Assembly: GCF_003610235.1 (NCBI RefSeq) | Contig: NZ_RAPR01000001.1 | Coordinates: 8,494,001-8,558,000 of the forward strand | Origin: Catellatospora citrea | Lineage (GTDB): Bacteria > Actinomycetota > Actinomycetes > Mycobacteriales > Micromonosporaceae | Direction: 5' to 3' | Length of the DNA stretch: 64,000 nucleotides | Shown: in pieces, positions 26,043 through 36,008 of the stretch | How the letters are laid out: each line of letters starts with the position of its first letter | Numbering within the stretch: position 1 is the first letter of the stretch | Notes under the pieces: generated by a model | What the model was told of the DNA's origin: nothing | Database searches by the model: none | What the model saw: the letters and a program-made list of their open reading frames with translations, nothing else | Position numbers and translations under genes: made by a program

Positions 26043-27686
26043 ATGCGCCGTACCCTTCGTTTCACCCGGCTGCTGCTCGCGGGCATCGCCGCGGGCGCGG
26101 TGGCCGCCTGCTCGGCCGCACCGACGGTGCCCGCCGCCGGTGACGCCGGGACCCCGGTTTCCGGCGGCACCCTCACCTGGGCCGTCGAGACCGAGCCGAT
26201 CACCTTCAACCCGCACCAGTACGCGCAGGCCAAGGCCCGGCTGCTGGTATGGAACTCGTTCGAGGCACTGCTCACCCACGACGACCAGGGCGGCTTCGTG
26301 CCCTGGCTGGCCACCGGCTACGAAGCCGCGCCCGACGGCCTGTCCTACACCGTCAAGTTGCGCACCGACGTGACCTTCCACGACGGTGAGAAGTTCGACG
26401 CCGCCGCCGTGAAGGCCAACTTCGACCAGCTGCTGGCCCCGAACTACGCCCCGGCGGTGGCCGCCGTGCAGCTGAAGAACCTCAAGAGCGTCGAGGTCGT
26501 CGACCCGGCCACGGTGCGGATCAACCTGACCGCGCCCGACGTGCTGATCCTGGACTTCCTCGCCTCCCCGCAGGGCGCGCAGGTATCGCCGAAGTCGCTG
26601 CGCCAGGCCGCCAACCTCAAGGCCGGCGGCGTCGACGTGGTCGGCACCGGGCCGTTCACCCTGTCCGCGTACACCCCCGGCCAGCAGGTCGTCTACCAGA
26701 AGAACCCGGCCTACCAGTGGGCGCCCGCCAACGCCGGGCACACCGGCCCGGCCTACCTCGACAAGGTCGTCTACCGCTTCCTCAAGGAGCCGTCGGTGCG
26801 CGTCGGCGCGCTGACCTCGGGGCAGGTGCAGCTCATCGAGGGCGTGCCCGCCACCGACCAGGAGCTGATCGACACCTCGCCGCAGCTGGCCCTGCACAAG
26901 CAGCTCAACTCCGGCTCGGCGTACTCGTACTTCCTGAACGTCGGCCACGCCCCGTTCGACGACGTGCGCGTGCGCCAGGCGTTCCGCTACGCCGTCGACG
27001 TCGACGCGGTGCTGCAGGCGGTCTATCGCGGCACCGCCACCCGCGCGTGGAGCATCGTCGGGCCGACCAGCCCGCTGTACGACAAGGGCTACGAGGGCCG
27101 CCACGGCTTCGACGCCGCCAAGGCCAACCAGCTGCTCGACGAGGCCGGCTGGGCGACCCGCGACGGCGAGGGCTTCCGCACCAAGGACGGCAAGCGCCTG
27201 ACGCTGCGGCTGGTGCAGTCCGCGCCGTTCGTTCGCGACCGCCGCGACGTGCTCGCCCTGGCCGTGCAGGCCGCGGTCAAGGCCGGCGCGGGCATCGACC
27301 TCAAGGTGTCGGTCGTCGACCAGGGCACCGCGCTGAAGGCCTTCGAGGACGACCAGTACGAGGTCTTCGACAACTCCCGCGCCGACACCGACGCCGGGGC
27401 CGCGCTGAACCTGCTGCTGGCCTCGACCGGCGCGATCAACCGCACCGGTTACCGCGACCCGGCGCTCGACGCGCTGCTGGCCAAGGGCCAGGCCACCGGT
27501 GATCCGGCGGCGCGGGTGCAGGTCTACCACGACATCCAGCGCGTCGTGCTGACCGACCAGGCACTGGTGATCCCGCTGTACGCGCCCGCGGACCAGATCG
27601 CGGCCTCGCGCGGCGTCGGCGGCGTCCGGTTCGAACCGACCGCGGGCGTGCCCGCCGGCGCGTACGGCATCTGGATCGCGAAGTGA
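26043..27686 (+). CDS. Peptide/nickel-type ABC transporter substrate-binding lipoprotein
   Basis: A 547-residue SBP_bac_5 (DppA/OppA class) binding protein. A lipoprotein signal ends at AGAVAACS (Cys about 22). Landmarks are SGGTLTWAVETEPITFNPHQY, YTVKLRTDVTFHDGEKFDAAAVKANFD and GTGPFTLSAYTPGQQVVYQKNP. It captures the substrate outside the cell for the permeases coded just downstream (4-bp overlap). The start at 26043 has a GGAG site 9-12 bp upstream. Given the leader peptide and the monooxygenases below, a sulfur compound is more likely than a peptide; that is inference. Confidence 0.92.
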   Translation: MRRTLRFTRLLLAGIAAGAVAACSAAPTVPAAGDAGTPVSGGTLTWAVETEPITFNPHQYAQAKARLLVWNSFEALLTHDDQGGFVPWLATGYEAAPDGLSYTVKLRTDVTFHDGEKFDAAAVKANFDQLLAPNYAPAVAAVQLKNLKSVEVVDPATVRINLTAPDVLILDFLASPQGAQVSPKSLRQAANLKAGGVDVVGTGPFTLSAYTPGQQVVYQKNPAYQWAPANAGHTGPAYLDKVVYRFLKEPSVRVGALTSGQVQLIEGVPATDQELIDTSPQLALHKQLNSGSAYSYFLNVGHAPFDDVRVRQAFRYAVDVDAVLQAVYRGTATRAWSIVGPTSPLYDKGYEGRHGFDAAKANQLLDEAGWATRDGEGFRTKDGKRLTLRLVQSAPFVRDRRDVLALAVQAAVKAGAGIDLKVSVVDQGTALKAFEDDQYEVFDNSRADTDAGAALNLLLASTGAINRTGYRDPALDALLAKGQATGDPAARVQVYHDIQRVVLTDQALVIPLYAPADQIAASRGVGGVRFEPTAGVPAGAYGIWIAK

Positions 27687-28609
27687 CCGCCGTCCGGGCG
27701 ATCGCGCGCAGGCTGGCCACGGCGGCGATGGTCCTCTGGGCCGCCGCCACCGCGGCCTACCTCGCCCTGCTGTTGGCCCCCGGGGACACGGTGGACAGCA
27801 TCATCGGCGACGGGCCGGACACCCCGCAGATCCGCGCGGAGGTCATCGCCGAGTGGGGTCTCGACCGCCCGGACGTCGTGCAATACCTCGACTACCTGGC
27901 CCGCGCGGCCCAGGGCGACCTGGGCCGCTCCTACCTGATGCAGCGGCCCGTGGCCGAACTGGTCGGCGAGCACCTGCCGGCCACCGTCACGCTGGCCGCG
28001 GCCGCCGCGGTGACCGGGGTGGTGCTGGCCCTGGCCGTCGCGCTGCTGACCGCGGGCCGCCGTTCGCTGCTGCGCCGCGGCGCGTCGACCACCGAGCTCG
28101 TGCTGGTCTCCACACCCGGGTTCCTGATCGGCATCGTGCTGCTCAACGTGTTCTCGTTCCAGCTGGGCTGGTTCCCGGTGTCCGGCGGGCAGGACTTCAG
28201 CGCGCTGGTGCTGCCCGCGCTCACCTTGGCGCTGCCGGTCGCCGGGGTGCTCACCCAGGTGTTGCGCGACGGTCTGGAGCGGGCACTGGACGAGCCGTTC
28301 GTGGTCACCGCCCGCTCGCGTGGCATCCGGGAGCGGGCGGTGCTGGCCCGCCATGCGCTGCGCCACGCGCTGCTGCCGGCGATAACCCTGGTCGGCTGGC
28401 TGTCCGGCATCCTGCTCGGCGGCGCGGTCATCACCGAGCAGGTGTTCGGGCGCCCCGGCCTGGGCCAGGTCACCCTGCAGGCGGTCACCACCAAGGACAT
28501 GCCGGTGGTGCTGGCCGTGGTGCTGCTGTCCGCGGCGGTGTACGTCGCCGTGAGCACCCTGGCCGACCTGGCGTACCTGCTCGTCGACCCCCGGCTGCGA
28601 AGGAGCTGA
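27683..28609 (+). CDS. ABC transporter permease, DppB type
   Basis: A 308-residue permease with six membrane helices. The ATPase-contact loop is visible at RALDEPFVVTARSRGIRERAVL, with GILLGGAVITEQVFGRPGLG after it, as in DppB/OppB. The GTG start overlaps the binding protein's stop (GTGA), so translation is coupled. It pairs with the DppC-type permease that follows. Confidence 0.93.
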   Translation: MTAVRAIARRLATAAMVLWAAATAAYLALLLAPGDTVDSIIGDGPDTPQIRAEVIAEWGLDRPDVVQYLDYLARAAQGDLGRSYLMQRPVAELVGEHLPATVTLAAAAAVTGVVLALAVALLTAGRRSLLRRGASTTELVLVSTPGFLIGIVLLNVFSFQLGWFPVSGGQDFSALVLPALTLALPVAGVLTQVLRDGLERALDEPFVVTARSRGIRERAVLARHALRHALLPAITLVGWLSGILLGGAVITEQVFGRPGLGQVTLQAVTTKDMPVVLAVVLLSAAVYVAVSTLADLAYLLVDPRLRRS

Positions 28610-28612
28610 CCG

Positions 28613-29494
28613 ATGACCGCGCAAGCGACCCCGGTGACCGGTTCCGGCCTGGCCGCCGTCGCGACCGACGCCCCGGTGGCGCGGCGGCGGCGGGCGGCCC
28701 GGCCGGGTCTGGTCGCCGCGGCCGGTTTCCTGGCCCTGGCCACGCTGGCGGTGCTCTGGCCGGGCCTGCTGGCCGGTGACCCGCTGGCCGCCGACCCGCT
28801 CAACGTGCTGCGCCCGCCGGACGCGGCGCACTGGTTCGGCACCGACCACCTGGGCCGCGACGTGTTCGACCGGGTGGTGCACGGGGCCCGGCACTCGCTG
28901 ACCATCGGCGTCGCCGCGACGGCCATCGCGGTCGGCGCGGGCGTGCTGCTCGGGCTGCTGGCCGGGATGGCGCACCGGCTGGCCGGCGAGGCGCTGACCC
29001 GGTCCTTCGACGCCCTGTCGGCGTTCCCGCTGCTGCTGCTGGCGCTGCTGTTCATCGCGATCACCGGACCGGGCACGGGCAGCCTCATCATCGCCATCGG
29101 CGTGGCGACCATGCCGCACCACGCCCGGGTGGTCCGGGCGCAGACCCTGCTGGTACGCCGCGCCGGCTACGTCGAGCAGGCCGTCTCCTTCGGCACGTCC
29201 CGGACTCGGCTCGTGCTGCGGCACGTGCTGCCCAACGTGCTCGGCCCGGTGCCGGTGCTCGCGGTCATCGGCCTGGGCGAGGCCATCCTCGCCGCGGCCG
29301 GGCTCAGCTTCCTGGGCCTCGGCCCGCAGCCGCCCGCCCCCGAGTGGGGCGCGATGCTCGCCGAGAACCGCAGCTACCTGCGGATCGCCTGGTGGGGCGC
29401 GATCCTGCCGGGCGTCGCGGTCACCCTCACCGTCATCTCGCTGACCGTGCTCGGCCGCCACCTGCAGCAGCGTTTCGAAGGGCGGCACGCCTGA
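28613..29494 (+). CDS. ABC transporter permease, DppC type
   Basis: A 293-residue permease. The first helix (about 25-50) is followed by the DppC hallmark HWFGTDHLGRDVFDRVVHGARHSL; the ATPase-contact loop reads YVEQAVSFGTSRTRLVLRHVLPN. It begins 3 bp after the DppB-type stop and ends overlapping the ATPase start. Confidence 0.93.
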   Translation: MTAQATPVTGSGLAAVATDAPVARRRRAARPGLVAAAGFLALATLAVLWPGLLAGDPLAADPLNVLRPPDAAHWFGTDHLGRDVFDRVVHGARHSLTIGVAATAIAVGAGVLLGLLAGMAHRLAGEALTRSFDALSAFPLLLLALLFIAITGPGTGSLIIAIGVATMPHHARVVRAQTLLVRRAGYVEQAVSFGTSRTRLVLRHVLPNVLGPVPVLAVIGLGEAILAAAGLSFLGLGPQPPAPEWGAMLAENRSYLRIAWWGAILPGVAVTLTVISLTVLGRHLQQRFEGRHA

Positions 29495-31149
29495 TGTCCA
29501 CGCCACTGGTACGCGTCGAGGACCTGCACGTCACGTTCCGCTCGCCCGGCCGCGACGTGGCCGCGGTGCGCGGCATCGGCTTCGAGATCCACCGCGGCGA
29601 GTGCCTGGCCGTGGTGGGGGAGTCCGGATCGGGCAAGAGCGTCACCGCCCGCACCCTGGTCGGGCTGGCCGGGCCGGGCGCGGACGTGCGCGCCGCACGG
29701 CTGGAACTCGACGGCCGCGACGCGCGGGCCTTCGCCGCCCGCGACTGGCGGCGGGTCCGCGGCCGGTTCGCGGGCCTGGTGCTGCAGGACGCGCTGGTGT
29801 CGCTGGACCCGCTGCGCACCGTCGGCGACGAGGTCGGCGAGGTGCTCGACGCGCACGGGCTGACGCCGCGAAGGCAGCGGCCCGACCGGGTACGGCGGCT
29901 GCTGGAGCGGGTGCACGTGCCCGAGCCGGACCGCCGCGCCCGCCAGCACCCCCACCAGCTGTCCGGCGGGCTGCGCCAGCGGGCGTTGATCGCCTCGGCG
30001 CTGGCCGGCGAGCCATCGCTGATCATCGCCGACGAGCCGACCACGGCCCTGGACGTCACCGTGCAGGCGCAGATCCTGCGGCTGCTCGGCGAACTGCGCG
30101 ACGCGGGCGCGACCCTGCTGCTGATCAGCCACGACCTGTCCGTGGTGGCGCGGCTGGCCGACCGGATCCTGGTCATGCGCGACGGCGTGGTGGTCGAGTC
30201 CGGTGCCACCGCGCAGGTGCTGTGCGAGCCGCAGCATCCGTACACCCGGCTGCTGCTGGCGGCGGTGCCGTCGGCGGCGTCGCGGGGACGGCGGCTGTCG
30301 GCCCCGGTGACCACGCTGCCCCGCACCCTGCCACCCGCGCCGGTCGACCGCGCCGTCACCGTGCTGTCGGCGACCGGGCTGCGCAAGCGGTACGGCGCGC
30401 ACGAGGTGGTGCGCGGGGTCGACCTGACCATCGCCCGCGGCGAGACGCTGGGCCTGGTGGGGGAGTCCGGGTCCGGCAAGACCACCGTCGCGCAGCTGCT
30501 GTTCGGCACCGTCGAGGCGACGGCGGGACAGGTCGGCTTCGAGGGTCTGCCGTGGTCGGGAGTCCCCGAGCGGGCGCGCCGCCCGCTGCGCCGCCGCATG
30601 CAGCTGATCTCGCAGGACCCGCTCGGCTCGTTCGACCCCCGCTACCCGGTCGAGCGCATCGTCGGCGAAGCCCTCGAACCCGGCCTCGACCGGCGCGTAC
30701 GCCGCGACCGAGTGGTCGCGCTGCTGGAGCGGGTCGGGCTGGGCGCGGACCTGCTCGACCGGTATCCGCGCCGGCTGTCGGGCGGGCAGCGCCAGCGGGT
30801 CGCCATCGCCCGCGCCATCGCGCCCCGGCCCAGCCTGCTGATCTGCGACGAGCCGGTGTCCGCGCTGGACGTCTCGGTCCAGGCCCAGGTCCTGGACCTG
30901 CTGGCCGACATCCGGGCCGCGGACGGCACCGCCCTGCTGTTCATCTCCCATGACCTGGGGGTGGTGCACCACCTCGCCGACCGGGTCCTGGTCATGCACG
31001 ACGGGCAGGTCGTCGAGCAGGGCCCGGTCGGCGACGTGTTCCACCACCCGCGCCACGCCTACACCCGCAGCCTCATCGACGCGCTGCCCACCCCGGCCGC
31101 GCTTCCTGGCCGCATGACCATCAGCCGCCCGCCGGGGGAGACCAGATGA
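29494..31149 (+). CDS. ABC transporter double ATPase (DppD-DppF fusion)
   Basis: A 551-residue protein with two full ATPase domains. Domain 1 has Walker A GESGSGKSVT, signature LSGGLRQRALIA and Walker B LIIADEPTTALD; domain 2 has GESGSGKTTV, LSGGQRQRVAIA and LLICDEPVSALD. Each ends in the oligopeptide-type HPYTRLLLAAVP / HAYTRSLIDALP segment. Fusion of the two ATPases is common in actinobacterial Dpp-like systems. It powers the two permeases encoded upstream. Confidence 0.95.
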   Translation: MSTPLVRVEDLHVTFRSPGRDVAAVRGIGFEIHRGECLAVVGESGSGKSVTARTLVGLAGPGADVRAARLELDGRDARAFAARDWRRVRGRFAGLVLQDALVSLDPLRTVGDEVGEVLDAHGLTPRRQRPDRVRRLLERVHVPEPDRRARQHPHQLSGGLRQRALIASALAGEPSLIIADEPTTALDVTVQAQILRLLGELRDAGATLLLISHDLSVVARLADRILVMRDGVVVESGATAQVLCEPQHPYTRLLLAAVPSAASRGRRLSAPVTTLPRTLPPAPVDRAVTVLSATGLRKRYGAHEVVRGVDLTIARGETLGLVGESGSGKTTVAQLLFGTVEATAGQVGFEGLPWSGVPERARRPLRRRMQLISQDPLGSFDPRYPVERIVGEALEPGLDRRVRRDRVVALLERVGLGADLLDRYPRRLSGGQRQRVAIARAIAPRPSLLICDEPVSALDVSVQAQVLDLLADIRAADGTALLFISHDLGVVHHLADRVLVMHDGQVVEQGPVGDVFHHPRHAYTRSLIDALPTPAALPGRMTISRPPGETR

Positions 31150-32201
31150 AGTTCCTGCTCATCACGCTGATCACGCATCTGCCGCACCCGGTGACCGGGG
31201 AGCTGGCCGACACCACGGCCCGGTTCCGCGAGGTCGTCGACAACGCGGTGCTGGCCGAGCAGCTCGGTTTCGACGGCTACGGCGTCGGCGAGCGCCACGA
31301 GCGGCCGTTCATCTCGTCGTCGCCGCCGGTGGTGCTGAGCCACATCGCCGCGAAGACCAGCACGATCCGGCTGTTCACCGCGGTCACCACGCTGAGCCTG
31401 CTGGACCCGGTGCGGGCCTATGAGGACTACGCGACGCTGGACCACCTGTCCGGCGGCCGTCTGGAGCTGATCATCGGCAAGGGCAACGGCGCCGCCCAGG
31501 CGCAGCTGTTCCACGTCACCGCCGCCGACCAGTGGGACCGCAACCGCGAGTCCTACGAGTTGTTCCGGCGGCTGTGGCGCGAGGACAAGGTCACCTGGGC
31601 GGGCCGGTTCCGGCCGTCGCTGACCGAGGCCGAGACCTGGCCCCGACCGCTGCAGCGGCCCATCCGGGTGTGGCACGGCAGCGCCACCAGCCGCGAATCC
31701 GTGGACCTGGCTGCCCGGTACGGCGACCCGCTGTTCTCGGCCAACGTCAGCAACCCGGTCGAGCCGTACGCCGAGCTGATCGCCCACTACCGGCAGCAGT
31801 GGGCGCACTACGGCCACGACCCGAAGGACGCCCTGGTCGGCGCGGGCACCGCGGGCTACTACGCGGCCAAGCGCTCGCAGGACGCGATCGCGGTGTACCG
31901 CCCGATCTTCGAGGCGCGGCAGGCCGCGTTCAAGCGGCTCGGCGTGCCGCTGGTGTTCACCAGCCTGGAGGACGCGATCGAGCGCAGCTCGATCCTGGTC
32001 GGCAGCCCCGAGCAGATCGTCGACAAGGTGCACCGCTACCACGAGCGGCTCGGCCACGAGGTGATGCACCTCAGCGCCGACTCCGACGGCCTGACCCCCG
32101 AGCAGCACCGGGACAACCTCGAACTGTTCCAGAGCGACATCGCCCCGGTGCTGCGCCGCGACATCCCGAGCCGTCCGTTCCCGACCGTCCCGGCGTCCTG
32201 A
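31146..32201 (+). CDS. LLM class flavin-dependent monooxygenase (1 of 4)
   Basis: A 351-residue luciferase-like TIM-barrel protein. AVLAEQLGFDGYGVGERH is the first-helix signature, TSTIRLFTAVTTLSLLDPVRAYEDYATLDHLSGGRLELIIGKGN the bacterial luciferase core and VGSPEQIVDKV the closing helix. It uses reduced flavin and O2. Its ATG overlaps the ATPase stop by 4 bp, so uptake and oxidation are coupled in one mRNA. Substrate unknown; C-S cleavage of an organosulfur compound is the leading guess from context. Confidence 0.88.
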   Translation: MKFLLITLITHLPHPVTGELADTTARFREVVDNAVLAEQLGFDGYGVGERHERPFISSSPPVVLSHIAAKTSTIRLFTAVTTLSLLDPVRAYEDYATLDHLSGGRLELIIGKGNGAAQAQLFHVTAADQWDRNRESYELFRRLWREDKVTWAGRFRPSLTEAETWPRPLQRPIRVWHGSATSRESVDLAARYGDPLFSANVSNPVEPYAELIAHYRQQWAHYGHDPKDALVGAGTAGYYAAKRSQDAIAVYRPIFEARQAAFKRLGVPLVFTSLEDAIERSSILVGSPEQIVDKVHRYHERLGHEVMHLSADSDGLTPEQHRDNLELFQSDIAPVLRRDIPSRPFPTVPAS

Positions 32202-32227
32202 GCGCCACGTCCTGCGAGGAGCCCCTC

Positions 32228-33364
32228 ATGCCCGTTCCGTTGTCCGTGCTCGACCTGTCGCCCGTGCTGTCCGGCGGGGACGTGCCCGCCGCGCTGCGTA
32301 ACAGCCTCGACCTGGCCAGGCAGGCGGAGACCTTCGGATACGCCCGCTACTGGGTTGCCGAGCACCACTTCACCGAGGGCGTCGCCAGCGCCCAGCCGGC
32401 CGTGCTGCTGGCCGCGATAGCGGCGGCGACCAGCACGATCCGGGTCGGCTCCGGTGCGGTGCAGACCGGCCACCAGACGCCGCTGTCGGTCGTGGAGCAG
32501 TTCGGCATGCTGGACGCGCTGTACCCGGGTCGCGTGGACCTGGGCCTGGGCCGTTCCGGGCAGCGCCGGGTCGAGGCGTTGCAGCAGCTGGCCGAAGAGG
32601 CGCAGCGGCCCGCCCCGAAGCCGCCGGTGCCCGCCCGGGTCGTCGACGGCCTGCTGATCCCGTCGCCGTTCTCGTTCGCGCACCTGGTCGCCTCGCCCCG
32701 CTGGGCGCTGTACGCACGCCTGCTGCAGCAGCCCGGCGCGCAGTCGCCGGGCTTCACCGAGCAGGTGCAAGAGATCGAGGACCTGCTCGGCGACGGCGTC
32801 CGAGGTGACGAGGGCATCGTGGCCCGCGCGGTGCCCGGTGCGGGGGCGCGGCCGGAGCTGTGGATCCTGGGCAGCAGCGGCGGGGAGAGCGCGCAGGTCG
32901 CCGGGGCGCGCGGGCTGCCGTTCGCGGCGAACTACCACGTCAGCCCGTCGGCGGTGCTGGAGGCGGTGGAGGCCTACCGGGCGTCGTTCCGGCGCTCGGC
33001 ACGGTTGGCCCGGCCGTGGGTGATGGTGTCGGTGGACGTGGTGGTGGCCGAGGACGCCGACCAGGCCCGCCACCACGCGTCGCCGTACGGGCTGTGGGTG
33101 CGCAGCATCCGGGCGGGCGGCGGGGCGATCCCGTTCCCGACGCCGGAGCAGGCGGCCGCGCACGAGTGGTCCGAACCGGACCGGGCGCTGGTCGCCGACC
33201 GGGTGGACACGCAGTTCGTGGGCACCCCGGAGCAGGTGGCGGAGCAGCTGGCGACGCTGCAGCGGGTGACCGGCGCCGACGAGCTGCTGATCACCACGAT
33301 CACGCATGAGCACGCGGCCCGGGTGCGCTCGTTCGAGCTGCTGGCCAAGGAGTGGCTCGGCTGA
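32228..33364 (+). CDS. LLM class flavin-dependent monooxygenase (2 of 4), MsnO8-like
   Basis: A 378-residue luciferase-like protein. The start PLSVLDLSPVLSGGD, then YARYWVAEHHFTEGVASAQP and IRVGSGAVQTGHQTPLSVVEQFGMLDALYPGRVDLGLGRS, place it in the MsnO8-like group of LLM proteins. The ATG at 32228 has a GAGGAG site. It follows the first LLM gene by 26 bp. The closing GTPEQVAEQLATLQRVTGADELLITT is typical. Confidence 0.88.
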   Translation: MPVPLSVLDLSPVLSGGDVPAALRNSLDLARQAETFGYARYWVAEHHFTEGVASAQPAVLLAAIAAATSTIRVGSGAVQTGHQTPLSVVEQFGMLDALYPGRVDLGLGRSGQRRVEALQQLAEEAQRPAPKPPVPARVVDGLLIPSPFSFAHLVASPRWALYARLLQQPGAQSPGFTEQVQEIEDLLGDGVRGDEGIVARAVPGAGARPELWILGSSGGESAQVAGARGLPFAANYHVSPSAVLEAVEAYRASFRRSARLARPWVMVSVDVVVAEDADQARHHASPYGLWVRSIRAGGGAIPFPTPEQAAAHEWSEPDRALVADRVDTQFVGTPEQVAEQLATLQRVTGADELLITTITHEHAARVRSFELLAKEWLG

Positions 33365-33421
33365 TACACGCGCGGCCACCGGGGCCGCCGCATCGACCCT
33401 GCGAACCAAGGAGAAACGGCA

Positions 33422-34624
33422 ATGGCCCCACCCCTCCCGCTGCACCTCGCGGTGGCGCTCGACGGCGCGGGCTGGCACCCGGCCGCCTGGCGGCTGCCCG
33501 ATGCCCGCCCCACCGAGTTGCTGACCGCCGCGTACTGGACCGACCTGGTCACCGAGGCCGAGCGCGGCCTGCTCGACTTCGTCACCATCGAGGACGGCCT
33601 GGGCCTGCAGTCGTCCCACCACGACCGGCCCGACGGGCGCACCGACCAGGTCCGCGGCCGCCTCGACGCGGTGCTCACCGCCGCCCGCGTCGCGCCGCTG
33701 ACCAGCCACATCGGGCTGGTACCGACCGCCACCACCACGCACACCGAGCCGTTCCACGTCGCCAAGGCCCTGGCCACCCTGGACTACGTCAGCCTCGGCC
33801 GCGCCGGGTGGCGGATGCAGGTGTCGGCACGGCCCGACGAGGTCGGGCACTTCGGCCGCCGCCAATTCCCGCAGCTGAACATCACCGACTTCACCGACCC
33901 GTCCGTGCTCGCCTTCGTCACCGAGCTGTTCGACGAGGCCGCCGACTTCGCCGAGGTGGTCCGGCGGCTGTGGGACAGCTGGGAGGACGACGCCGAGATC
34001 CGCGACGTCGCCACCGGACGCTTCGTCGACGTCGCCAAGCTGCACCCCATCGACTTCGAGGGGCCGCGGTTCAGCGTGCGCGGCCCGTCGATCACCCCGC
34101 GGCCGCCGCAGGGCCAGCCGCTGGTCACCGCGCTGGCGCACGCGTCGATCCCGTACCGGCTGGGCGCCCGCGCGGCCGACGTCGTCTACATCACCCCCGC
34201 CGACGCCGACATCGCCGGGGCGACCGTCGCCGAGATCCGCGAACACCAGGCCGCCGCGGGCCGCGCGGAGCAGACCGTGCACGTCTTCGCCGACCTGGTG
34301 GTGTTCCTCGGTGACACCGACGCCGCGGCCCAGGCCGGGCGGGACCGGCTGGAGGAACTGGCCGGTGCGGCGTACACCAGCGACGCCCCGATCTTCACCG
34401 GCACCCCGCAGGGCCTGGCCGACCGGCTGCTGGCCTGGCAGGAGGCGGGGCTGACCGGATACCGGCTGCGCCCGGCGACGCTGCCCGGCGACCTGCGCGC
34501 CATCACCCGCGGGCTGGTGCCGGAGCTGCAGCGCCGTGGCGCCTTCCGCACCGCGTACCCGGGCGGCACGCTGCGCGGCCTGCTCGGACTGCCCCGGCCC
34601 GCCAACCGCTACGCCACCGTGTGA
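33422..34624 (+). CDS. LLM class flavin-dependent monooxygenase (3 of 4)
   Basis: A 400-residue luciferase-like protein. The family core appears at LLDFVTIEDGLGLQSS, HIGLVPTATTTHTEPFHVAKALATLDYVSLGRAGW and FTGTPQGLADRL. It resembles the DszA/NtaA branch in overall layout more than the first two LLM proteins do. A strong AAGGAGAAACG site precedes the ATG. Substrate not assignable. Confidence 0.85.
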   Translation: MAPPLPLHLAVALDGAGWHPAAWRLPDARPTELLTAAYWTDLVTEAERGLLDFVTIEDGLGLQSSHHDRPDGRTDQVRGRLDAVLTAARVAPLTSHIGLVPTATTTHTEPFHVAKALATLDYVSLGRAGWRMQVSARPDEVGHFGRRQFPQLNITDFTDPSVLAFVTELFDEAADFAEVVRRLWDSWEDDAEIRDVATGRFVDVAKLHPIDFEGPRFSVRGPSITPRPPQGQPLVTALAHASIPYRLGARAADVVYITPADADIAGATVAEIREHQAAAGRAEQTVHVFADLVVFLGDTDAAAQAGRDRLEELAGAAYTSDAPIFTGTPQGLADRLLAWQEAGLTGYRLRPATLPGDLRAITRGLVPELQRRGAFRTAYPGGTLRGLLGLPRPANRYATV

Positions 34625-34640
34625 CCACCAGGAGCTCGCC

Positions 34641-36008
34641 ATGACCAAGCCACCCAGGCAGATCCGCCTCGGGGCGCACTTCCCCGGGGTGAACAACACG
34701 ACCGTGTGGAGCGACCCGCGGGCCGGCAGCCAGATCGACTTCGCCTCGTTCACGCATCTGGCGCGCACCGCCGAGCGCGCCAAGTTCGACTTCTTCTTCC
34801 TCGCCGAGGGTCTGCGCCTGCGGGAGCAGCGCGGACGCATCCACGACCTCGACGTCGTCGGCCGGCCCGACACGTTCACGGTGCTGGCGGCGCTGGCCGC
34901 GGTCACCGACCGGCTCGGGCTGACCGGCACCATCAACTCGACCTTCAACGAGCCGTACGAGGTGGCCCGGCAGTTCGCCAGCCTCGACCACCTGTCCGCG
35001 GGCCGGGCCGGCTGGAACGTCGTCACCTCCTGGGACGCCTTCACCGGGGAGAACTTCCGGCGCGGGGGCTACCTGGCGGCCGAGGACCGCTACCGGCGCG
35101 CCGAGCAGTTCCTGCGCACCTCGTGGCAGCTGTTCGACTCGTGGCACGGCGACGAGGTCGTCGCCGACAAGGACTCCGGCACGTTCCTGGCGGACGCGGG
35201 CGCGGGCGCGTTCGGCCACCACGACGACCAGTTCGACATCACCGGGCAGTTCAACGTGCCCCGCAGCCCGCAGGGCCGCCCGGTGATCCTGCAGGCCGGC
35301 GACTCCGACGCCGGGCGCGAGTTCGCCGCCGCCACCGCCGACGCCATCTTCTCCCAGCACAACACGCTGGAGGCGGGCCAGGCGTTCGTCGCCGACGTGA
35401 AAGGCCGGCTGGCCCGCTACGGCCGCGGCCATGACGAGCTGCTCGTGCTGCCGGCCGCCACGTTCGCCCTCGGCGACACCGACGCCGAGGCGCAGGAGAA
35501 CGCCCTGCAGATACGCCGTCAGCAGGTCAGCGGCCAGACCGCGCTGCTATTCGTGGAGCACGTGTGGAACCGCGACCTCAGCGACCACGACCCGGACGGG
35601 CCGCTGCCCGAAGACGACCCGGTGGTGGGGGAGAACACCATCGCCCGCGGCCGGGCCAGCGTCCGGCAGATCCGTGACCCGCTGGCCATCGCCCGCCAGT
35701 GGCGAGAGCTGGCCGAGGCGAAGAAGCTGTCCCTGCGCGAGCTGGTCATCGAGGTGACCGGCCGGCAGACCTTCATCGGCACCGCCGCCACGGTCGCGGC
35801 GCAACTCGACGACCTGGTGCAGCAGCGGGCCGCGGACGGTTTCATCCTGGTCCCCCACGTCACCCCGGGCGGGCTCGACGAGTTCGCCGACAAGGTGGTG
35901 CCGCTGCTGCAGGAGCGCGGCTCGTTCCGCGCCGACTACGAGACCGAGACACTGCGCGAGCACCTCGGCCTGCCGCCGAGGCCCACACTCGAAGGAGAGC
36001 TCCGTTGA
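34641..36008 (+). CDS. NtaA/DmoA/DszA-family flavin monooxygenase (4 of 4)
   Basis: A 455-residue LLM protein of the NtaA/SnaA/DszA family. It shows RLGAHFPGVNNTTVWSDP, FDFFFLAEGLRLRE, FNEPYEVARQFASLDHLSAGRAGWNVVTSWD and NFRRGGYLAAEDRY, which are family hallmarks. Characterised members attack nitrilotriacetate, dimethyl sulfide or dibenzothiophene sulfone, so C-N or C-S oxidation is expected. The GGAG before the ATG at 34641 fixes the start; it is the last monooxygenase of the operon. Confidence 0.92.
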   Translation: MTKPPRQIRLGAHFPGVNNTTVWSDPRAGSQIDFASFTHLARTAERAKFDFFFLAEGLRLREQRGRIHDLDVVGRPDTFTVLAALAAVTDRLGLTGTINSTFNEPYEVARQFASLDHLSAGRAGWNVVTSWDAFTGENFRRGGYLAAEDRYRRAEQFLRTSWQLFDSWHGDEVVADKDSGTFLADAGAGAFGHHDDQFDITGQFNVPRSPQGRPVILQAGDSDAGREFAAATADAIFSQHNTLEAGQAFVADVKGRLARYGRGHDELLVLPAATFALGDTDAEAQENALQIRRQQVSGQTALLFVEHVWNRDLSDHDPDGPLPEDDPVVGENTIARGRASVRQIRDPLAIARQWRELAEAKKLSLRELVIEVTGRQTFIGTAATVAAQLDDLVQQRAADGFILVPHVTPGGLDEFADKVVPLLQERGSFRADYETETLREHLGLPPRPTLEGELR